From positions 496,001-560,000 of the forward strand of contig NZ_JACYXE010000001.1 in the NCBI RefSeq assembly GCF_014857905.1: a DNA stretch of 64,000 bases, read 5' to 3'. Each line of letters opens with the position of its first letter. Positions within the stretch are counted from its first letter, which is position 1. Below the pieces are notes generated by a model. That model did not search any database, was not told the origin of the DNA, and saw nothing but the letters and a program-made list of their open reading frames with translations. Shown one piece after another: positions 16,219 through 26,294 of this stretch. The DNA is from Agilicoccus flavus (GTDB taxonomy: Bacteria > Actinomycetota > Actinomycetes > Actinomycetales > Dermatophilaceae). The position numbers and the translations under genes were made by a program.

Positions 16219-16962
16219 ATGCACACGCTGTATCTGTTGCACGCGGGGATGCTCGCCGTCTCCGCCGGCGCTCTGCTCGCCACCGTGGCCGGGACCGGCC
16301 GGGTGCTGGAGCGCTCGGCCCGGACGCCGCACCTGCGGCTCCTGGCCCTGCTGGTCAGTGGCGCACTCGTCGTGGGGAACGTCGTGTCGCTGCTGCCGGG
16401 GGCACCGCAGTGGTACTCGATCGGGCTGATGACGCTCACGGCCGCCGGACTCGTCTGGCTCGCCGTCGCCGCACTGTCGGCCCGATCGGGGGCCGCTGTC
16501 CGACCCGCCGCGCCGGCCGCCGTGAGGCGCCCGCACGCCGTGAGCGCCCCGGCCGCCCGTCCCGCCGCGCCGGTCGCGCCGGTCGCCTCCGGCCCGCTGT
16601 ACGCCACGGTCGCCACGAACGAGGTGATCGACGCCGAGGTCGTCGAGGACACCCCGGCCGCGCGCACCGCCACGGTCCACTCCATCGTCCGGGACCGGCC
16701 CCGGGGCACGGTCACCGCGGCCGACCTGCGCGCGCTCGGCCCCAATCGCGGGGCCGCCACTCACGGCGAGACGTACGTCGCCGCCGCACTGGGTGACTAC
16801 GTCCCCGCCGACCGCCTGCCCCGGAACCGCCGCGGCCAGTTCCCGGCCCGGCGCCACGGCGCGGCGGCCACGCAGGACGCCGCGGCCCAGCGCCTGCGGG
16901 TCCTGCGCGCCTACGGCGCGACCGGCGACCTGCGCGGTCGTCTCCGTTCCACCCAGGCCTGA
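16219..16962 (+). CDS. Small actinobacterial membrane protein of unknown function
   Basis: 247 residues, not recognised. The first about 90 residues hold three hydrophobic helices (LYLLHAGMLAVSAGALLATVAG, LRLLALLVSGALVVGNVVSLL, YSIGLMTLTAAGLVWLAVAAL). The rest is a soluble Ala/Pro/Arg-rich tail containing low-complexity PAAPAA segments and a compact C-terminus (YVPADRLPRNRRGQFPARRHG). The ATG at 16219 is the best start; an in-frame GTG lies 12 bp upstream. It stands between its own promoter and terminator, so it is monocistronic. No function is proposed. Confidence 0.65.
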   Translation: MHTLYLLHAGMLAVSAGALLATVAGTGRVLERSARTPHLRLLALLVSGALVVGNVVSLLPGAPQWYSIGLMTLTAAGLVWLAVAALSARSGAAVRPAAPAAVRRPHAVSAPAARPAAPVAPVASGPLYATVATNEVIDAEVVEDTPAARTATVHSIVRDRPRGTVTAADLRALGPNRGAATHGETYVAAALGDYVPADRLPRNRRGQFPARRHGAAATQDAAAQRLRVLRAYGATGDLRGRLRSTQA

Positions 16963-16994
16963 CCTGGGCCCAGACCCCCTCCACCGGACGGCGT

Positions 16995-17021
16995 CCGGCC
17001 GGGACCCACTCCCCCGGCCGG
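16995..17021. terminator. Terminator after the small membrane protein gene
   Basis: 9-bp inverted repeat CCGGCCGGG / CCCGGCCGG with a 9-nt loop, 32 bp after the stop. Confidence 0.65.
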
Positions 17022-17176
17022 GCGTCGTCACCTCGTCGTGTCCCGGGACTTCCGTCCCACCCGCGCCGGCGCGCCGGGGCCTAGCGTGGCGAGCGCCCAT
17101 GTCAGCCGTGGCCCGCGGTGGAGTCGGACCTTCGGCACCTTCTCGGAGCCACGCCCGCCCCGCCGAAGGAGCCCCC

Positions 17177-18409
17177 ATGCTCTCCGAGTCGTCGAAGGCC
17201 GTCGTCGAAGCGACCGCCGGTGTCGTCGCCGAGAACTCCGTCACGATCACGTCCCGGTTCTACCCGAAGATGTTCGCGGCCCACCCCGAGCTGCTGCGCA
17301 TCTTCAACCACGCCGACCAGGAGCTGGGCGAGCAGGCCCAGGCCCTCGCCGCCTCCGTCGTGGCCTACGCCGTGCAGCTCATCGACCCCGACGCGCCGTC
17401 GTTCCGGCCGGTGATGGAGCGGATCGCGCAGAAGCACGTGTCCCTCGGCATCAAGCCGAGCGAATACACGATCGTGGGCAAGTACCTCATGGAGGCGATC
17501 GGCGAGGTGCTCGGCGACGCCGTCACCCCCGAGATCGCCGCCGCGTGGAACGAGGTCTACTGGCTGTTCGCGCTGCAGCTCGTCTCCGCCGAGGCGATGC
17601 TGTACCGCGAGCACAACGTCACCGCCGAGACGGCGCGCAAGGAGTTCGAGATCATCCAGCGCATCGACGAGGCCGAGGACGTCGTCTCCCTCATCCTGCG
17701 CCCCGTCGACGGCGGCCCCCTGTTCACGCACAGCCCCGGCCAGTACGTCACGGTCTGGGCCGACCTGCCCGACGGATCGCGCCAGCCGCGCCAGTACACG
17801 ATCTCGACCGGTCCGCGCCCGGCCACGCGCCAGATCACGGTGCGCCGCGTGCGCGCCACCGCCACCGCCCCGGCGGGTCTCGTCTCGAACTTCCTGCACG
17901 ACCACTGCCCGGTCGGCACCACGATCGAGCTGTCCTTCCCCGCGGGTGACGTGCTCGTCGACCAGAGCAGCGACCCGCTCGTGCTCATCAGCGCCGGCGT
18001 CGGCATCACGACGACCGCCGCGATCCTCGACGACGTCATGCGCACCCAGCCGGAGCGCGAGATCATCCTCGCCCACGCCGACCGCTCGCCGTCCGCGCAC
18101 GCCCTGTACGACGTGACGAGCGCCGCGGCGACGCGGCTGGCCAGGACCCGCACCCACCTCTGGTACGAGGCGGGCGCCGACGAGGACTCCGCCCGGGCCC
18201 GCTCCGCGGCGAGCGGCCTCATGGACCTCACGGCGGTCGACATCCCCTCGAACGCGCAGGCGTTCATGTGCGGCCCGCTGCCGTTCATGCGCGAGGCCCG
18301 CACGACGCTGCTCGCGAAGGGCATCCCGCCGGAGCGGATCACCTACGAGGTGTTCGGCCCTGACCTGTGGGCGCAGAACCCGGAGAACGCCGAGTCGCTG
18401 AGCGCCTGA
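17177..18409 (+). CDS. hmp: Flavohemoglobin (nitric oxide dioxygenase)
   Basis: 410 residues, full family length. It oxidises NO to nitrate using heme, FAD and NAD(P)H. The start at 17177 follows GAAGGAG. The globin domain (1-140) contains TSRFYPKMF with the distal Tyr and RIAQKHVSLGIKPSEY with the proximal His. The FAD domain shows GQYVTVWADLPDG and RQYTIST, and the NAD domain GVGITTTAAILDDVM and FMCGPLPFMREA, ending in YEVFGPD. All expected motifs are present. A -10-like TAGCGT lies about 95 bp upstream. No NsrR site was recognised. A terminator follows directly. Confidence 0.93.
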   Translation: MLSESSKAVVEATAGVVAENSVTITSRFYPKMFAAHPELLRIFNHADQELGEQAQALAASVVAYAVQLIDPDAPSFRPVMERIAQKHVSLGIKPSEYTIVGKYLMEAIGEVLGDAVTPEIAAAWNEVYWLFALQLVSAEAMLYREHNVTAETARKEFEIIQRIDEAEDVVSLILRPVDGGPLFTHSPGQYVTVWADLPDGSRQPRQYTISTGPRPATRQITVRRVRATATAPAGLVSNFLHDHCPVGTTIELSFPAGDVLVDQSSDPLVLISAGVGITTTAAILDDVMRTQPEREIILAHADRSPSAHALYDVTSAAATRLARTRTHLWYEAGADEDSARARSAASGLMDLTAVDIPSNAQAFMCGPLPFMREARTTLLAKGIPPERITYEVFGPDLWAQNPENAESLSA

Positions 18410-18432
18410 CGCGCAGCCGACCGTCGCCGCAG

Positions 18433-18461
18433 AAGGCGGCCCGAGCCACTCGGGCCGCCTT
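18433..18461. terminator. Terminator of hmp
   Basis: Perfect 13-bp stem AAGGCGGCCCGAG / CTCGGGCCGCCTT with a CCA loop, 23 bp after the stop. The remnant of the next reading frame begins immediately after the stem. Confidence 0.82.
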
Positions 18462-18462
18462 G

Positions 18463-20594
18463 TGCGTCACCGACTGCTCACTGCCCGCCGAGACCTTCAC
18501 GCCCGGCAGCGAGCCGTCCGGGCACTTCCTCACCGGCCCCTCGGCGGCGAAGCGGCCGTTCCCGGGCCAGCCGGTCCAGGGGTTCTCGGCCACGCACCGC
18601 CTCGGCGACGACAGCTACCTCGTCATGGGCGACAACGGGTTCGGCGCCAAGGCGAACAGCCAGGACGCCGACCTCGCCGTGCACCGCATCCGCCCGGGCC
18701 GGGGCACGGAGGACACGGACGGCACGCCGGGCACGACGACGTACATCAACACGATGTTCACGCTGTCCGACCCGAACGGGCTCGTGCCGTGGCGCATCTG
18801 GCGCGACGGCGGGTGCGGCGCCGAGGCGAGGCTGCCCGCGGGGTACACGTGCCCCAAGCCCGACCGCAAGCTCACCGGCTGGGACTTCGACGTCGAGTCC
18901 ATGCAGGTCGCCAGGACGGCACGTTCTGGTTCGGCGAGGAGTTCGGCCCCTACCTCCTGCACACCGACCAGCAGGGCCGCCTGCTCTCCCCGCCCGTCCC
19001 GACGCCGGGCGTGACGTCGCCGTCGAACCCGACGCTCGCCGCGGGCGAGAAGCCGAACCTGCCGAACTCCAAGGGGTTCGAGGGCATGGCGATCTCGCCG
19101 GACGGGCGCACGCTCTACCCGCTGCTCGAGGGCGCGACCCAGGAGGACAAGGACGCGGGCCGCCGCGGCGACCTGCGGTTCTTCGAGGTGTCGATCGGCC
19201 GCGGCTCCGGCCGCCACACCGGGATGCAGTGGCGCTACCGGATGGAGTCGCCCGAGAACGCCATCGGCGACATGACCGCCGTCGACGACCACCAGTTCCT
19301 CGTCATCGAGCGCGACAGCAAGCAGGGCGCACAGGCGAGGTTCAAGCGGATCTACCTCATCGACATCGCGGGCGTGAAGAAGAACGGCTACGTGAGCAAG
19401 AAGCTCGTCGCCGACCTCATGGACATCGCCGACCCCAAGGGCGTCGGCGGGCGCGCCGGGGCGAGCTTCACCTTTCCGTTCTTCACCATCGAGGACGTCG
19501 AGATCATCGACTCCTCGACGATCGCCGTGATGAACGACAACAACTTCCCGGCGACCGGCGGCCGCTCGGTCACCGTGCCCGACCAGAACGAGTACATCGA
19601 GCTCAAGCTGCCGACCCCGCTGAAGGTCGCCACGCGGCTCCTCGGCTCGTTCGTGCCCTACGGCCCGCAGCGCAAGGGCGCACCGGCCGCACGGCTCTCG
19701 GTCATCGGCGACGTGCCCTACGGCGCCGAGCAGGTCGCGACGTTCCCGGCGTGGATCCACGAGATCAACGCGGCGAAGACCGATCTCAGCGTGCACGTCG
19801 GCGACGTCAAGAGCGGCTCGACCCGGTGCGACGACGGCTACTTCTCCGTCGTCAAGACCCAGTTCGACCGCCTCAGGACCCCGCTCGTCTATTCGCCCGG
19901 CGACAACGAGTGGACCGACTGCCACCGCCCCAACAACGGCGGCTACGACCCGCTCGAGCGGCTCGCGAAGATCCGCACGGTCTTCTTCGCCACGCCCGAC
20001 ACGACGAACGGCAGGCCGACGAAGATCTCCTCGCAGGCCGCCTACGGGTTCCCGGAGAACGTGTCGTGGCGCCGCGACAAGGTCTCGTTCGCCGCGCTGC
20101 ACATCGTCGGCAGCAACGACGGCCTCGAGCCGTGGACCGGCAAGACCGCGCCGACCCCGCAGCAGGCCGCCGAGCAGAAGGCGCGCATGGCGAACAACAT
20201 CTCGCTCATGCGGCAGTCGTTCGCGACGGCGCGCAACGCGGGTGACCGGGCGGTCGTGCTCTTCACGCAGGCCGACATGTTCGACCCCACCTACGCGCCG
20301 AAGCCCGGCACCGACCGCGCGTTCGTGCCGTTCATCCAGGCCCTCGTCGAGGAGGCGAAGCACTACCGCGGCGCCGTCTACCTCATCGACGGTGACAGCC
20401 ACGTCTACAACGTCGACCGCCCCCTCGCCGAGGGCTCGCGCTGGCTCGGCTTCTACGGGATCACGGGCAAGGCCGACAACCTCACCCGCATCACCGTCGA
20501 CGGCTCGAGCAACAACACGAACTGGCTGCAGGTGAGCATCAACCGCGCCGGCGAGCCGCTCTCGTGGGTGCAGGTGCCGTACCGCGCGCGGTAG
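18463..20594 (+). pseudogene. Broken phytase-like / metallophosphatase fusion
   Basis: A decayed secreted phosphatase-type gene. Recognisable coding starts abruptly at 18463 (CSLPAETFTPGSEPSGHF) with no start codon or signal peptide, directly after the hmp terminator. The phytase-like esterase domain (HRLGDDSYLVMGDNGFG, then LTGWDFDVESMQVA) is interrupted at about 18912. One missing base in GCC-AG would restore [24 protein letters not shown]. The frame then stays open to 20594. From about 19680 a second domain begins, a calcineurin-like phosphoesterase (IGDVPYGAEQV, VHVGDVKSG, SPGDNEWTDCH, DGDSHVYN) usually found as its own secreted protein. It could be a real fusion that later decayed or two genes joined by deletion. 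The frameshift may also be an assembly error; the lost 5' end is harder to explain so. Confidence 0.7.
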
Positions 20595-20609
20595 TCGCGT
20601 GCGGCGTCC

Positions 20610-23228
20610 TCAGCGTGGGGCGGCCTGGGCGCGCAGCGCCCGGAGCAGGTGGTCACGTCCTTCGAGGACGAGGCGCCGCAACGCACCCGGGGCGTCCGGG
20701 TGGGTATCCAGCCATGCGCCGGAGTCGACGACGACCGGGTGCTCGTCGGCCCGGGCGCCCGTGTCGAGGTCGCCCGAGGGGAACAGCCCTCGTGCCACGC
20801 GCTGGGCGATCTCCTGGCTGCGTGCTGTCCACAGACCGTCGAGGGCGGCGAAGTACCGACCGCGGTAGCCCGCGACGAGGGCTCCGTGCCCCGGCCGAGA
20901 GAACCCGTCGACGAGCGCCTGGACCTCGTCGTTCGAGGCGTCGGTCCGGCTGAAGATCTCGTCCCACACGCGCGCCTTGACGTCGGCCGTCGGCAGGGAC
21001 GACGCCGCCGCCAGGTACCGGACCGGCGCGAGCGAGGTCGGATCGGCGTCCAGCTCGGCGCGCAGGTCGGACAGGGTCGCGTGCCCGCTCGCGGCGAGCG
21101 CCGTCCAGAGCTGCCAGCGCAGCTCCGGGAGCAGCGGCAGCCCGGGCACGACGTGCGAGCCGTCGAGCAGTTCGCGGACCTCGTGGGCGCGGTCGCCGCA
21201 CACGCCGGCGGCGCGGGCCAGGGCGCGCGCCCACGTGAGCTGCGCCCCGCTGCCCGGGTCGGCCGCCGCGACCTGCTCCCACGCCGCCTCGAGGAGGCGG
21301 CGGCGCAGCTCGGCCCGGTCCGCCGCCGGGGCGTAGGACTCGATCGCGGTGGCGGCGTCGAGGAGCGCGCCGTGCTGGAGGGCGACGTGGCTCTCCCGCG
21401 GGGCCTGGAACAGCACGACGTCGAGATAGCGCGCCGCCGGCATCCGCCCGTCGCGGCACGCGTTCCACAGCGCCGACCACAGGCAGGCCCGAGACAACGA
21501 CGACCCGACGTCGGCGAGGTGATCCCGCGCCACCGCGAGCGACGCCTCGTCGACGCGCACCTTCGCGTACGTGAGGTCGTCGTCGTTGACGAGCACGAGG
21601 TCGGGCCGCGGCACCCCGGCCGCCTCCTCGACGACCGTCTCGGCGCCGGCGACGTCGACCTCGAGCCGGTGCGTGCGCGTCAGGCCGACCCGGGACGCGT
21701 CGCCGGAGCCCGATTGAGCCTCCGCCAGGGAGTACAGCCCGACGACGAGGCGGTGGGGGCGCAGCGGCTCGCCCTCCTGCTCGATCGTCAACCGGCCGAC
21801 GCGGTCACCGTCGGTCTCGAGACGCGACGTGAGGACGTTGGTGCCGGTGGTGGTCAGCCACAGCCGGGCCCATTCGCCCAGGTCGCGACCCGATGCCTGC
21901 GCGAGCGCGTCGAGCAGGTCGTCCAGGGTCGCCGTCGAGAAGGCGTGCCGCGCGAAGTAGGTGCGGGAGCCGGCGAGGAACGCGTCCTGGCCGACGTAGG
22001 AGACGAGCTGCTTGAGCACGCTCGCGCCCTTGGCGTAGGTGATGCCGTCGAAGTTCTGCTTGGCCGCCTCGACGTCCGGGATGTCGGCGACGATCGGGTG
22101 CGTCGTCGGGAGCTGGTCCTGGCGGTAGGCCCACGCCTTGCGGCGGGCGCAGAACGGCGTCCACGCGTCGGTGAACTCCGTGGCCACGGCGTTGGCGTGC
22201 GTCCCCATGTAGTCGGCGAACGACTCCTTGAGCCACAGGTCGTCCCACCACGCCGGGGTGACGAGGTCGCCGAACCACATGTGCGCCATCTCGTGGAGCA
22301 TCGTGTTGGAGCGGGCCTCGCGCTGGCTCGCCGTGGCGCCGGACTGGAAGACGTACGCGGCGTCGCTGAACGTGACGAGCCCTGGGTTCTCCATGGCGCC
22401 GAGGTTGTACTCGGGCACGAAGATCGAGTCGTACTTCCCCCACGGGTAGGGGAAAGCGAACGCCTCGTGGAAGAAGTCGAGGCCCCGCTTCGTCGTCGCG
22501 AGCAGAGCGTCCGCGTCGAAGCTGTCGACCAGGGAGCGCCGGCACCACATCCCGATCGGGACCGTGAGCTCCGCCCCGTCGGGGCCCCGCCCGGTCCAGA
22601 CGTCGTCGAACCGGGCGTACGGCCCGACGCACAGGCACGTGACGTACGTGGACATCGGCGGGGTGGGCGCGAACGTCCGCCGGCTGCACGGCATCCCGGC
22701 CGAGTTCGGGGGCTCCTCCTGCCGGGCGACCTCGACGGAGTTGCTCAGCACCTCCCAGTCGGACGGCGCCGTGACAACGAACGTGAACCGCGACTTGAGG
22801 TCGGGTTGCTCGGCGTCGACGAAGACGCGCCGCGCGTCGGCCGGCTCGTACTGCGTGTACAGGTAGGTGAGGCCGTCGGCCGGGTCGACGTAGCGGTGCA
22901 GGCCCTCCCCCGACCGCGAGTAGCGGGCCCGCGCCCGCACCGTGACGACGTTCTCGGCGTCGGGGACGAGCCCGCGGATCGTGACGCGCGCCCCGTCGTA
23001 CTCGACCTCGCACGCCCGCCCGTTCACCTCGACCGCGTCCACGGACTCGCCGAGGAAGTCGAGGAACGTCTCGTCCACGCTGCAGGTGATGCGGATCGTG
23101 CTGCGGGTCGGGTAGGTCGTCACGGCCGGATCCACGCACTCGCGGACGTCGACCTCGACCTCGTACGCGAGGACGTCGAGGCTCGCCGAACGCCGGCGGG
23201 CCCGGTCGCGGGTCAGGTTGCTCGTCAC
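20610..23228 (-). CDS. pepN: Aminopeptidase N, M1 family zinc metallopeptidase
   Basis: 872 residues, cytosolic, actinobacterial PepN type. I chose the GTG at 23228 because the family begins TSNLTR; the open frame extends 20 codons further without homology. The exopeptidase motif GAMENPG is near residue 276, the zinc site HEMAHMWFGD at 312-316 and the third ligand in LWLKESFADYMG near 335. The Tyr of the oxyanion site is in ITYAKGASVLKQL. The C-terminal half is the ERAP1-like helical domain. It removes N-terminal residues from peptides. A TACCGT -10 a few bases before the GTG suggests a leaderless transcript. Confidence 0.92.
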   Translation of the reverse strand: MTSNLTRDRARRRSASLDVLAYEVEVDVRECVDPAVTTYPTRSTIRITCSVDETFLDFLGESVDAVEVNGRACEVEYDGARVTIRGLVPDAENVVTVRARARYSRSGEGLHRYVDPADGLTYLYTQYEPADARRVFVDAEQPDLKSRFTFVVTAPSDWEVLSNSVEVARQEEPPNSAGMPCSRRTFAPTPPMSTYVTCLCVGPYARFDDVWTGRGPDGAELTVPIGMWCRRSLVDSFDADALLATTKRGLDFFHEAFAFPYPWGKYDSIFVPEYNLGAMENPGLVTFSDAAYVFQSGATASQREARSNTMLHEMAHMWFGDLVTPAWWDDLWLKESFADYMGTHANAVATEFTDAWTPFCARRKAWAYRQDQLPTTHPIVADIPDVEAAKQNFDGITYAKGASVLKQLVSYVGQDAFLAGSRTYFARHAFSTATLDDLLDALAQASGRDLGEWARLWLTTTGTNVLTSRLETDGDRVGRLTIEQEGEPLRPHRLVVGLYSLAEAQSGSGDASRVGLTRTHRLEVDVAGAETVVEEAAGVPRPDLVLVNDDDLTYAKVRVDEASLAVARDHLADVGSSLSRACLWSALWNACRDGRMPAARYLDVVLFQAPRESHVALQHGALLDAATAIESYAPAADRAELRRRLLEAAWEQVAAADPGSGAQLTWARALARAAGVCGDRAHEVRELLDGSHVVPGLPLLPELRWQLWTALAASGHATLSDLRAELDADPTSLAPVRYLAAASSLPTADVKARVWDEIFSRTDASNDEVQALVDGFSRPGHGALVAGYRGRYFAALDGLWTARSQEIAQRVARGLFPSGDLDTGARADEHPVVVDSGAWLDTHPDAPGALRRLVLEGRDHLLRALRAQAAPR

Positions 23229-23392
23229 CGTGCGACGGTACCCACGGTGTCCGTGCCCCACGGACCCACCCGGGCGTTCGACGTTCACTTGGCGGCCTCC
23301 GCGCGGGCGACGCCGGGCACACCGTCCCGTCCTCCGGCCCCGGCGCCGACCACCACGGAACGGGCGACACGCCGGTGTGAGACGGTGGAGAC

Positions 23393-24187
23393 GTGGACAC
23401 GCAAGCCGTGCTGGCCCTGATGCAGGACGTCGCCGCGCAGGTCGTCACCCCTCGATTCCGGTCCCTCGCCGAGGGCGAGGTCATCGAGAAGAACCCCGGC
23501 GACCTCGTCACCGTCGCCGACCGCGAGGCCGAGCACCTCATCACCGAGGCGCTCCTCGCCGACGACCCCGACGTGCTCGTCGTGGGCGAGGAGGCGACCG
23601 AGTTCGACCCCGCCCTGCTCACCCGGCTCGCCGGGGCCGAGCACGCGTTCGTCGTCGACCCGATCGACGGCACGAAGAACTTCGTCCACGGCCGCGACGA
23701 CCACGCGGTGATGATCGCCGAGCTCCGCTCCGGGCAGACCGTGCGGGCGTGGATCTGGCAGCCGGAGCACGAGCGCGCGTACGTGGCCGAGCGCGGCTCC
23801 GGCCTGTGGCTCGACGGGCGACGCGTCCACCGCGACACCCCCTCCCCGGACCCGGCGGACTGGCGCCTGCTCACGTCGAACCCCGCCGAGCGCGGCGAGC
23901 GCGACGGACTCACGTTCGGCGACACCGCCTGGTGCTGCGGCGTCGACTACCCGCGGCTCGCGACGGGCGGCTCCGACGCCCTCCTGTACGGGCGGCCCAA
24001 GCCGTGGGATCACGCCCCCGGCTCGCTGTTCCTCGCCGAGACCGGCGGCGTCGTCCGGCACCTCGACGGCACCGACTACGTGCCGGGCGAGCTCGGCCCG
24101 CGTCCCGCGCGCCTCGTCGCCGCCGCGTCCCCGCAGATCTGGGAGCGGGTCGCCGAGGCCGCCCGGGCGGGTCTCGTCCGCGCCTGA
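23393..24187 (+). CDS. Inositol monophosphatase-family phosphatase
   Basis: 264 residues with a GTG start at 23393. The Mg-dependent sugar-phosphatase motifs are complete: VGEEATEF (first metal Glu), DPIDGTKNFVHG (metal and catalytic site) and KPWDHAPGSLFLAETGG (third metal Asp). The family acts on inositol-1-phosphate, fructose-1,6-bisphosphate, histidinol phosphate or PAP. The DPIDGTKNFVHG form resembles actinobacterial SuhB/HisN types, but the substrate cannot be fixed. Divergent from pepN. Upstream ORFs that begin earlier are other-frame reading of the intergenic DNA. Confidence 0.85.
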   Translation: MDTQAVLALMQDVAAQVVTPRFRSLAEGEVIEKNPGDLVTVADREAEHLITEALLADDPDVLVVGEEATEFDPALLTRLAGAEHAFVVDPIDGTKNFVHGRDDHAVMIAELRSGQTVRAWIWQPEHERAYVAERGSGLWLDGRRVHRDTPSPDPADWRLLTSNPAERGERDGLTFGDTAWCCGVDYPRLATGGSDALLYGRPKPWDHAPGSLFLAETGGVVRHLDGTDYVPGELGPRPARLVAAASPQIWERVAEAARAGLVRA

Positions 24188-24363
24188 CCCACCCCGTCCT
24201 CGGTCCGCGCGACAGCCCCCCGCGGCGTGGTCGCCCCCCACCCCGCCGGCTCGCGTCCCACGCGTCGGCCCCGGAGGACCGGGCCGTCACCGGCGGCAAC
24301 ACACGTCCTGGCAGGCGCGGATGTGACGGTGGCCCAACGGTTCTGCGGGTTACCGTCGATGTC

Positions 24364-25254
24364 ATGCCCACCATCGACCCCGCCACCCTGCCCGACGGCG
24401 TGACGCCGGCCGACGGACAGGGCGGCCTGCCCGTCCTGCGCGTCGACACCCCCTCCGCCCGAGGCGAGGTCTACCTGCTCGGCGCCACCGTGACCGACTG
24501 GACCCCCGCCGGGGCCGACCCCGTCATTTGGGTCAGTTCCCGGGCCCGGTTCGAGGCCGGGACGGCCATCCGCGGCGGGATCCCGTTGTGCGCCCCGTGG
24601 TTCGGCCCCGGGCGTCGCAAGAACAAGACCCCCGCGCACGGCTGGTTCCGCACGGCCGAGTGGACGTTCGCCGGCGGCGAGAGCGGCCCCGACGGCGTCA
24701 CCCTCCGCTTCACCCTCGTCGGGGCCGGCGCCGACGTCCCCGACGGCGAGCCCACCGACGTCCGCGGCGAGTACGCCGTCACCTTCGGGGCGACGCTGAC
24801 GACCGCCCTCACCGTCACGGCCGGGGCCGACGGCCTCGACCTCGAGGACGCGATGCACACCTACCTCGCGATCTCCGACGCCGAGAGCATCCGCATCGAC
24901 GGCCTCGACGGCACCCGGTACGCCGACAAGGCGCCCGGTGGCCGGGCCATCAACGCGCAGTCCGGCGACCTCACCCTCACGCGTGAGACCGACCGGGTCT
25001 ACCAGCACACCGGCCCCGTCACGCTCGTCGACGAGGGCAAGAACCGCCGCCTCACCCTCACCCGCGAGGGCTCCGCGAGCGTCGTGATCTGGAACCCGTG
25101 GCAGGCCAAGGCCGCGTCACTGTCCGACTTCGGCGACGACGAATGGCACGGCATGGTGTGCATCGAGACGGCGAACGCGCTGGCCGGGCACGTCGAGCTC
25201 GCCGCCGGCGAGTCGCACACGAGCACCGCCACCTGGTCGCTCGAATCGGCCTGA
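24364..25254 (+). CDS. D-hexose-6-phosphate mutarotase-like aldose epimerase
   Basis: 296 residues, galactose-mutarotase fold of the YeaD/glucose-6-phosphate 1-epimerase type. Signs are RGEVYLLGATVTDWTP, IRGGIPLCAPWFGPG (phosphosugar-binding Arg), PAHGWFRTAEW with the catalytic His, MHTYLAISD with the second His, and a C-terminal MVCIETAN with the catalytic Glu. It equilibrates anomers of hexose-6-phosphates. The start ATG at 24364 lies a few bases after TACCGT, so the message may be leaderless. It follows the inositol-phosphatase gene by 176 bp and may be its own unit. Confidence 0.85.
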   Translation: MPTIDPATLPDGVTPADGQGGLPVLRVDTPSARGEVYLLGATVTDWTPAGADPVIWVSSRARFEAGTAIRGGIPLCAPWFGPGRRKNKTPAHGWFRTAEWTFAGGESGPDGVTLRFTLVGAGADVPDGEPTDVRGEYAVTFGATLTTALTVTAGADGLDLEDAMHTYLAISDAESIRIDGLDGTRYADKAPGGRAINAQSGDLTLTRETDRVYQHTGPVTLVDEGKNRRLTLTREGSASVVIWNPWQAKAASLSDFGDDEWHGMVCIETANALAGHVELAAGESHTSTATWSLESA

Positions 25255-25444
25255 GGTTCGGCAGAGCGGATCCGGTGACTCGACCAGGGTGACCGCCCTC
25301 GCGACACCCGTCGCATCGCGTCACCTCCCGAGGCAAGACGCCTCCCCCGATCGCGGCCGGCGCCCTACCCCCTGGGGGCGCCGGCCGCTCACGTCGCCCG
25401 GGTTAGCGTGGAGCGGTGAGCTCACCCAGCGCGCCGGCGCAGCC

Positions 25445-26269
25445 ATGACCCTCTCGATCGTCGCGCTCGTCCTCGGCGTGCTCGCCTACGGCGCCGCCGG
25501 GGCGCGCCTGTCCGACGGCGCGAAGGCCGCCGGCGGGGCCTTCTCCTCCCCGGCGTGGTGGATCGGAACCGGCCTGCAGGGCCTCGGCTTCGTCTGCACC
25601 CTCGCCGCGCGCCAGCACCTGCCGTTGCTCATCGTGCAGGCGTGCGTCGTCGGCGGCCTCGCGGTGACGGCGATCATCCAGCACGTCACGGGCACCCGGC
25701 GCATCGGATCGCTCGACTGGACCGCGATCGGCGCCGTCAGCCTCGGCATCGTCGCGCTCGCCGCGACGACGGTGACCGGCCCGGCCGTGCCGATCACGAC
25801 CGCGCAGCTCCTCGTCATCGGGGGCGGGGTCGCGGCCTGTGCGCTCGCGTTCGCCGTACCGCTCCCGCCCGGCGTCTCGGGGGTCTTCGCCGGGACCGGC
25901 TTCGCCATCAGCGCGATCACGGCCCGCCTCCTCGTCGCGGACGCGGTCCACGAGATCTGGCGGTTCTGGGCGTGGCCCTGGACGTCGTGGGTCGCCGCGT
26001 TCCTCCTGCTCGGCGGCCTGTTCCTCGGGCAGATGCACCTCACCCGCGGCCTCGCCGGCGCCCACGCCGTCGCCGTCCTCGGGACGAACTACCTCACGAG
26101 CACCATCGTCCCCGCCGCGATCGGCTGGACGATGCTCGGCGAGCACCCGCGCGCCGGCACGACCTGGCTCGTCGTCGTCGGCCTCGCGCTCGCCCTCGCC
26201 GGCGCCCTGACCCTCCTGCGCAGCGAGGACGAGGATCCCGCGACCCCGGTCGCCCCGGGCCCGGTCTGA
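25445..26269 (+). CDS. DMT-superfamily-like integral membrane protein
   Basis: 274 residues with about nine or ten hydrophobic helices and very short loops (MTLSIVALVLGVLAYGAAGA at the start, AGALTLL near the end). Helix pairs such as RQHLPLLIVQACVVGGLAVTAI and GTNYLTSTIVPAAIGWTMLGE are typical of the drug/metabolite transporter fold with its duplicated half. No substrate signature is visible. The ATG at 25445 is the only good start; a nearby GTG at 25416 is in another frame. The gene ends just before a cluster of 54-bp repeats and is convergent with the metalloprotease gene. Confidence 0.75.
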   Translation: MTLSIVALVLGVLAYGAAGARLSDGAKAAGGAFSSPAWWIGTGLQGLGFVCTLAARQHLPLLIVQACVVGGLAVTAIIQHVTGTRRIGSLDWTAIGAVSLGIVALAATTVTGPAVPITTAQLLVIGGGVAACALAFAVPLPPGVSGVFAGTGFAISAITARLLVADAVHEIWRFWAWPWTSWVAAFLLLGGLFLGQMHLTRGLAGAHAVAVLGTNYLTSTIVPAAIGWTMLGEHPRAGTTWLVVVGLALALAGALTLLRSEDEDPATPVAPGPV

Positions 26270-26294
26270 CCCGCTCAGAGCCCTCGGTCCCGCT

